From positions 841,765 to 905,764 of the forward strand of contig NZ_SDVB01000238.1 in NCBI RefSeq assembly GCF_004137355.1: 64,000 nucleotides of DNA, written 5' to 3'. Below the pieces are notes generated by a model that did not search any database, was not told the DNA's origin, and worked only from the letters and a program-made list of their open reading frames with translations. This document shows, in pieces, positions 59,624 through 64,000 of the stretch (position 1 is the stretch's first letter; every line of letters starts with the position of its first letter). The stretch is from Ciceribacter ferrooxidans. GTDB taxonomy: Bacteria; Pseudomonadota; Alphaproteobacteria; Rhizobiales; Rhizobiaceae. The position numbers were made by a program, and so were the translations under genes.

Positions 59624-60403
59624 ATGGACTTGGGCATCAAAGGCAAACGGGCGCTGGTCTGCGCCGGTTCGAAGGGGTTGGGCCGGGCGGTCGCGGAAAA
59701 GCTCGCCGAGGCCGGGGTGATCCTGACGCTGAATGCCCGCGAGCCGGGGCAGTTGCGCACGACGGCCGAGGCGATCGGCGACACCTACGGGACGCATGTG
59801 GAGACCGTTGCTGCCGACGTGACGACGGAAGAAGGCCGCAATGCCCTTCTTCGCGCCGAGCCGCAGCCCGATATTCTCATCACCAATGCCGGCGGTCCGC
59901 CGCCAGGTGACTGGTCGACGGTCACCGAAGACGATTGGCTCGGAGCGGTCGGGGCGAACATGCTCGCGCCCATTCTGCTCATGCAAGCCGTGCTCCCAGG
60001 CATGGTCGAGCGGAAATGGGGACGGATCGTCAACATCACCTCGGCCTCCGTCCGGTCACCGATCCCGGAGCTCTGCCTTTCCAACGGGTCCCGCACCGGC
60101 CTCACCGGTTTCGTCGCCGGGACTGCAAGGCAGGTCGCCCGCCACGGCGTCACGATCAACAATCTGCTGCCCGGATCGCACCGGACGGAGCGCATGGAGA
60201 AGCTTCTGGAGAGGTCCGCCGAAAGGCGGGGCATATCGATCGACGAGGCGCGCGCCGAGGAATATGCGCAGAACCCCACAGGCCGCGTCGGCACGCCGGA
60301 CGAGTTCGGCGCCGCTGCAGCATTCCTCTGCAGCCAGTATGCCGGCTACATCGTCGGCCAGAACCTGCTGCTCGACGGCGGCGCGTTCAACGCCACGTTC
60401 TGA
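59624..60403 (+). CDS. Short-chain dehydrogenase/reductase with atypical active site
   Basis: A 259-residue SDR. The cofactor motif reads LVCAGSKGLGRAVAEKLAEA (TGxxxGxG type), NAGGPPPGDW replaces NNAG and the active-site Ser lies in NITSASVRSPIPELCLSNGS. The YxxxK pair expected next is absent: the segment is LSNGSRTGLTGFVAG, with Ser/Arg in place of Tyr/Lys. This variation is a recognised SDR subgroup found in proteobacteria. It lies 83 bases after the aminotransferase gene on the same strand. Substrate unknown. Confidence 0.85.
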   Translation: MDLGIKGKRALVCAGSKGLGRAVAEKLAEAGVILTLNAREPGQLRTTAEAIGDTYGTHVETVAADVTTEEGRNALLRAEPQPDILITNAGGPPPGDWSTVTEDDWLGAVGANMLAPILLMQAVLPGMVERKWGRIVNITSASVRSPIPELCLSNGSRTGLTGFVAGTARQVARHGVTINNLLPGSHRTERMEKLLERSAERRGISIDEARAEEYAQNPTGRVGTPDEFGAAAAFLCSQYAGYIVGQNLLLDGGAFNATF

Positions 60404-60544
60404 TCGCCCCTCTTTGGCGGCCCGTGAAGTTTGTTCTCGCATAGTTGGTCCGCCGGCATTACATAGGCCCACGGGACCGATCCAGTGGGGCGAACGGGCG
60501 GATCTCGGTCCGGAACGGGTTTGAACAAGACGGGAAAGAGAGCG

Positions 60545-61573
60545 TTGCAGGAGCCTGTGAAGAAAGAAGGAACGCGGTATTTCAAGGCTCCCGTCTTTGC
60601 CGTCGCGCCGATGATCGACTGGACGGATACCCATTGTCGCGTCTTCCACCGGCAGCTCACCCGCCGCGCGCTGCTCTATACCGAGATGATCGTCGCCGAT
60701 GCGGTGATCCACGGCGACCGCGACCGGCTGCTCGGCTACGCGCCCGTCGAACATCCGCTCGCGCTGCAGCTCGGCGGCTCGGACCCGGGCAAGCTCGCCG
60801 AGGCGGTGAAGATCGCCGCCGATTACGGCTATGACGAGATCAACCTCAATGTCGGCTGCCCCTCCGACCGGGTGCAGTCCGGCACCTTCGGCGCCTGCCT
60901 GATGCGCACGCCGGAGACGGTGGAGCGCTGCGTCGCGGCAATGAAGGCGGCGTCTCCCGTGCCGGTGACCGTCAAGTGCCGGATCGGCGTCGACGACCAG
61001 AACCCGCACGCCGTGCTGCCGGATTTCGTCGCGCGGATGGCGGCGGCCGGGGCGGATGCCATCTGGATCCACGCCCGCAAGGCGTGGCTGCAGGGGCTCT
61101 CGCCGAAGGAGAACCGCGACGTGCCGCCGCTCGATTATGAGCTGGTGCACCGGCTCAAGCGGGAGAACCCGGAGCTCTTCCTCGGCATCAACGGTGGCAT
61201 CCAGACGATCGAGGCGGCCCTTGCTCATCTCGGGGTGATGGACGGGGTGATGCTCGGGCGCGCCGCCTACAACAATGCGACGCTGCTGACCGAGGTCGAT
61301 GCGGCGATCTACGGCGAGGAAGAACGGCGGCCGGACTGGGATGCGGTGCGCGACGCGATGATGGCGCACGCCGCGCGCCACATCGCCTCGGGCGGGCGGC
61401 TGATCCACGTCACCCGCCACATGGTCGGGCTGTTCCAGGGCTTTGCCGGGGCCAGGCGCTACCGGCAGATTCTCTCCACCGACGGGGCGCGGCCGGGGGC
61501 GGGGCCGGAGGTGATCGCCGCCGCCTTCGCCGCGGTCGACACCGAAGCCGGGCCGAGGCGCGCGGCCGGCTGA
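60545..61573 (+). CDS. dusA: tRNA-dihydrouridine synthase A
   Basis: A flavoenzyme reducing uridine in the tRNA D-loop, about 342 residues. It has APVFAVAPMIDWTDTHCRVF at the N-terminus, the catalytic Cys in NLNVGCPSDRVQSGTFGACL, and VKCRIGVDDQNPHAVLPDFV, HARKAWLQGLSPKENRDVPP and GGIQTIEAALAHLGVMDGVM, typical of DusA. No ATG exists. TTG at 60545 after GAAAGAGAG is preferred; GTG at 60557 (with GGAG just upstream) and GTG at 60485 are alternatives. Confidence 0.93.
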   Translation: MQEPVKKEGTRYFKAPVFAVAPMIDWTDTHCRVFHRQLTRRALLYTEMIVADAVIHGDRDRLLGYAPVEHPLALQLGGSDPGKLAEAVKIAADYGYDEINLNVGCPSDRVQSGTFGACLMRTPETVERCVAAMKAASPVPVTVKCRIGVDDQNPHAVLPDFVARMAAAGADAIWIHARKAWLQGLSPKENRDVPPLDYELVHRLKRENPELFLGINGGIQTIEAALAHLGVMDGVMLGRAAYNNATLLTEVDAAIYGEEERRPDWDAVRDAMMAHAARHIASGGRLIHVTRHMVGLFQGFAGARRYRQILSTDGARPGAGPEVIAAAFAAVDTEAGPRRAAG

Positions 61574-61596
61574 CGGCGAATCCTTCTCCCGAAACG

Positions 61597-61625
61597 GAAA
61601 ACGGCGCCCCGGATGGAGCGCCGTG
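61597..61625 (-). terminator. Rho-independent terminator of the cold-shock gene
   Basis: On the minus strand ACGGCGC and GCGCCGT form a 7-bp stem with a short G/C-rich loop, followed by TTTTCC. It lies 54 bases after the cspA-type stop and may also affect the convergent dusA transcript. Confidence 0.6.
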
Positions 61626-61678
61626 TCCGCCGGCCACCAGGGCCGGACATCATGCAAAAAGCGGTTCGCCGTAACGGA

Positions 61679-61891
61679 TCAGGCGAGCTGGATGTTGACC
61701 GCCTTCGGGCCCTTGCCCATGCGGTCGGGCTCCGTGTCGAAGGTCACCTGCTGGCCGTCCTGCAGGCCCTGCATGCCCGAAGCGTGCAGCGCGGTGATGT
61801 GGACGAACACGTCCTTGCTGCCGCCGTCCGGCGTGATGAAGCCGAAACCCTTGTCCTGATTGAAGAATTTTACGGTGCCCTTGGTGGCCAT
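61679..61891 (-). CDS. Cold-shock protein (CspA family)
   Basis: A 70-residue single-OB-fold RNA chaperone. RNP1 is KGFGFITPDG and RNP2 is VFVHITALHA; the sequence starts MATKGTVKFFNQDKGFGFIT. The length is standard. An unusually long leader (about 240 bases) is suggested by a well-spaced promoter at 62139-62167, similar to cspA-type genes whose leader controls cold induction. The open frame continuing upstream to 62335 is not coding. Confidence 0.95.
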   Translation of the reverse strand: MATKGTVKFFNQDKGFGFITPDGGSKDVFVHITALHASGMQGLQDGQQVTFDTEPDRMGKGPKAVNIQLA

Positions 61892-62352
61892 GGGATATTC
61901 CTTTTCCCTTGTCAGATGGTGTTTCCCGTCTCCGTCACCGGAACCGGGGCATTTCGGTCCTCCCGGGAAGGTGAGGACCCGTCGGAAGGCGCGATATCGG
62001 GAATGAACGTCTTTCGGCGGGAGAAGGCCCCCAAGGAAGCAACCACGCAGGCGGTCCAAAAACGAACGGTTCAGTCTCCGGGATATGTAGCCCGAGCGGC
62101 GCACCCTACAGAGGACGCCGGCAAAGGCAAGTGAGAAAAACCTAAAACGGCATAAGCTGATTTGCAAGCCCCTGAATCCCTTGGGATTTTGGGGGAGGTG
62201 GTTACTTTTTTCTGCCCACCTGATGCCGTTGGGCACCAGAGTGGCACCGGTGCGGCTTCTACGAATCTGCCGGCGTGCTTGATGCCGCCCCAATCCGGGG
62301 TTAGGAAAGCGGGCACGACAGACCCATTTTGCCACGAAGACAGGTGCCGCCT
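61892..62352. other. 461-bp intergenic region: cspA leader plus J-domain gene upstream sequence
   Basis: No credible gene is present. The half next to the cold-shock gene would be its leader, with short G/C stems and the ribosome-binding AAGGGAAAAGGAATATCCC before the ATG. The half near 62170-62330 contains G/C-rich sequence without clear motifs. I found no direct repeats or integrase remnants that would mark an attachment site. Confidence 0.45.
62139..62167 (-). promoter_or_regulatory. Candidate promoter of the cold-shock gene
   Basis: Read on the minus strand, TTGCAA (62162-62167), a 17-base spacer and TAGGTT (62139-62144). It would give a leader of about 240 bases. Hexamers seen; use inferred. 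Confidence 0.4.
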
Positions 62353-63075
62353 TTGATCGACCCTTACGCGACGCTCGGACTGGACCGCGACGCCGACGCG
62401 GCCGCCGTCAAACGCGCCTACCGCCGGCTCGCCAAGACCGCCCATCCGGACGGCGGCGGCGACATTTCCGCCTTCGAGACGGTGACCGCGGCTTACGACC
62501 TCCTGCGCGACCCGGTGCGCCGCAAGGTCTATGACGACACCGGCTACGACCCGCAAATGGCCGACGCGCTCGACCTCAAGGGCCTGATGGTGCTCGAGAC
62601 GCTGGTCAACGACATCATCCTCGACGAGCGGGAGCCCGGCAGCTTCGATCCGGTCGCCGCACTCCGCCGCAAGCTCACCGACGACATCCTGAAGAACCGC
62701 TTCCACATCCTCGAACTCGAACGCCACCGCAACCGGGTGCGCCAGCACATGGACCGGCTCGCCCGCCGCCCCGGCGCCGACGTGCTCGGCTCGATGCTGC
62801 GCGCCCGCAGCCAGTCGATCGCCGAGGCGATCCGCACCGCCGAGCGGCAGATCGAGGCGATCGAGCAGGCCTATGCGATGATCGAGGGCTATGCCTACGA
62901 GCTGGAACCGGTCACGCCCGCCGCGCCGCGCCCGCCGATGGCTGCGGATGCCGAGGCCGCAGAGATCGAGGTCGAGATGGAAACGGCCGACGACATCGCG
63001 GCCGCCGCGCCGGCGGAGATCCTCGAAACGGCGGGCATGGCCGAACCGGCCGAGGCGCCGCGCGCCGCCGAATAG
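62353..63075 (+). CDS. J-domain (DnaJ-like) protein
   Basis: A 240-residue protein. An N-terminal J domain covers residues 1-65: IDPYATLGLDRDADAAAVKR, HPD in LAKTAHPDGGGDISAFETVT and DLLRDPVRRKVYDDTG. The HPD motif should stimulate an Hsp70 ATPase. The middle (about 95-190) is helical and charged. The last 50 residues are Ala/Glu/Pro-rich and probably disordered. There are no glycine-rich or zinc-finger domains, so it is a class III J protein. No ATG is available; TTG at 62353 is chosen, with GTG at 62344 as alternative. Confidence 0.85.
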   Translation: MIDPYATLGLDRDADAAAVKRAYRRLAKTAHPDGGGDISAFETVTAAYDLLRDPVRRKVYDDTGYDPQMADALDLKGLMVLETLVNDIILDEREPGSFDPVAALRRKLTDDILKNRFHILELERHRNRVRQHMDRLARRPGADVLGSMLRARSQSIAEAIRTAERQIEAIEQAYAMIEGYAYELEPVTPAAPRPPMAADAEAAEIEVEMETADDIAAAAPAEILETAGMAEPAEAPRAAE

Positions 63076-63107
63076 GTCCATCCGCGTCGAACCCTGCGCC
63101 ATGGCGG

Positions 63108-63611
63108 TCAGCCCGCGCCGTCCTGCGGTGGGGCCTTGAAGAGCCACGGACGGTATCGGCGCTGCTCGGGATCGCCGGCGATCCAGCCGAGGATCCGTGC
63201 GCCGTAGAGGGGATGATCGAAGCCGAAGGCCGTCTCGAGCAGAGAGATGGCGCGGCGGCGCTCGTCGATCTCCGCCTCGTGTCCGTTCTCGGGTTCCGGC
63301 CAGGGATCGGGCGCACGGCCGAGCCGGGCGAATTTTGCCGCGAAATCATCGGGCACCCAGGCGCGGGTCTCCTCGGTGATGTGGCCGGTGCAGCGCGGCC
63401 ATGGCGGCGGCGCGAGCGGCCCCGTGCAGCGGCCCTGACGGCGGCAGCGGCGGGTCCGGCAGGTCTTCGTGAAACCCATTATCGCGACGGCGGTGCGCAG
63501 CAGCAGTTCCATCGGCGGCTCGGGCAGCGGCAACGGTCCGTCCGTCCGGTCCTCCGGGTCGGAGCCGTCGCTGCCGGGATTTTTCGGGGCAGGGGTGTCG
63601 CGGTCGGTCAT
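63108..63611 (-). CDS. Conserved hypothetical protein with a cysteine-rich motif
   Basis: A 167-residue protein I do not recognise. The N-terminal 35 residues are Asp/Pro-rich and probably disordered. A cysteine/arginine-rich segment (CRTRRCRRQGRCTG, about residues 56-69) could bind a metal. The C-terminal half contains EIDERRRAISLLETAFGFDH and RYRPWLFKAPPQDGAG. Codon use and the ATG with upstream GAGGAGACGCC support a real gene. It is convergent with the J-domain gene. Confidence 0.6.
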   Translation of the reverse strand: MTDRDTPAPKNPGSDGSDPEDRTDGPLPLPEPPMELLLRTAVAIMGFTKTCRTRRCRRQGRCTGPLAPPPWPRCTGHITEETRAWVPDDFAAKFARLGRAPDPWPEPENGHEAEIDERRRAISLLETAFGFDHPLYGARILGWIAGDPEQRRYRPWLFKAPPQDGAG

Positions 63612-64000
63612 GGCGTCTCCTCTCTTCGCCGGCTCTCTCTATCGGCTTTCCGGGCCGTCCCCCGTCCGGCGGGAGGCGCGCGGGAAAAATGTCAAAGCTC
63701 CGCCGCCGGTCGGGATCGCTCCCTCCGGGTCGGGTCATTTCAGTCTCGGACGCGGCGCCGCAGGGGGCCTGTCAGAGTATCAAGTATGTGGCTCCTTGCG
63801 GCGCCCCGTTCGGCGTTCTTTCCCGCTGCATGCGTCTCTCTGGCATGGCGGCGCCTTTGCCGAAACTCTGAAGTCTCGACATCGGCCGGCGCGGATCGGC
63901 ATCGAGCGCTCATCCGTCCGGTGACGGACCTTCGCTGACGCCTGGCCGGTGGCCCGGGAAGATCCCGCCGGATGGTACCGTCCGGCCTGACCCTCGCCGG
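63612..64000. other. Terminal 389 bases, no gene recognised
   Basis: Open frames here are short or continue antisense to the preceding gene and show no family features. The region may hold the promoter of the 63108-63611 gene or the edge of a gene beyond the window. Confidence 0.4.

Noticed and set aside
62160-62330. Possible integration site remnant near the J-domain gene
   Set aside because: The partly repetitive GGCACC segments (around 62230-62250) are too short and no integrase, tRNA end or flanking direct repeat is present.
63213-63938. 241-codon plus-strand frame at the end of the window
   Set aside because: Its first half is antisense to the cysteine-rich hypothetical gene and the rest has no coding character.

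Overview
The window is a gene-dense, GC-rich chromosomal segment from a member of the Rhizobiaceae (Sinorhizobium/Rhizobium/Shinella-like; genus not resolved). The main evidence is the acpXL-lpxXL cluster for the very-long-chain fatty acid of lipid A, which is specific to Rhizobiales. Supporting evidence is the fixNOQP-fixGHIS order with Fnr boxes, RIME-like palindromic intergenic repeats and P. denitrificans-style cob genes. I see no insertion sequence, prophage, CRISPR array or rRNA operon. One tRNA gene (Leu, GAG) is present.

Layout. 0.2-1 kb: an ArsR-type regulator overlapping an AHSA1/SRPBCC gene. 1-7 kb: a divergent cobalamin block, cbiD-cobK on the minus strand and cobA-cobB-cobC-cobD on the plus strand, the latter joined by ATGA overlaps. 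7.1-10 kb: a small L,D-transpeptidase, then fnrN divergent from hemN with an anaerobox between them. 10-15.5 kb: acpXL-fabZXL-fabF2XL-fabF1XL-adh2XL-lpxXL. 15.6-25.5 kb: a PAS protein, a hemerythrin protein, ccoNOQP and fixGHIS, with further anaeroboxes before ccoN and fixG. 25.6-27 kb: gnd.

27-40.5 kb is a plant-glycan utilisation locus: a LacI regulator, an ABC sugar transporter (binding protein, two permeases, ATPase), a GH2 beta-mannosidase-like enzyme, a TIM-barrel isomerase, a Gfo/Idh/MocA oxidoreductase, an aldo/keto reductase and a GH43 beta-xylosidase. Two matching LacI-type operators lie in the regulator/transporter intergenic region. 40.5-45.6 kb holds the two glutathione-dependent formaldehyde detoxification genes, separated by a GNAT gene, a BrnT/BrnA toxin-antitoxin pair, a DUF188 gene and a DUF1345 gene. 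45.7-52.6 kb holds an EamA transporter, lipB, tRNA-Leu, a deformylase-like protein with altered metal ligands, mgtE, a MerR regulator with a classic 19-bp-spacer promoter, and three membrane proteins.

52.9-64 kb: a 33-residue membrane peptide, sdaA, DUF1489, a carrier-like/thioesterase fusion, a cupin, a LysR regulator divergent from a RidA/class V aminotransferase/SDR operon, a dihydrouridine synthase, a cold-shock gene with a long leader, a J-domain protein and a hypothetical gene.

Functionally the centre of the window is a low-oxygen island: FnrN senses oxygen and probably drives hemN (oxygen-independent haem synthesis), ccoNOQP (high-affinity cbb3 oxidase) and fixGHIS (its assembly and copper supply). 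The lipid A VLCFA genes lie inside this island. The least ordinary points are the catalytically degenerate ketosynthase FabF2XL paired with an intact FabF1XL, the deformylase-like protein, the orphan carrier/thioesterase protein, the predicted 33-residue membrane peptide and several readable operators.
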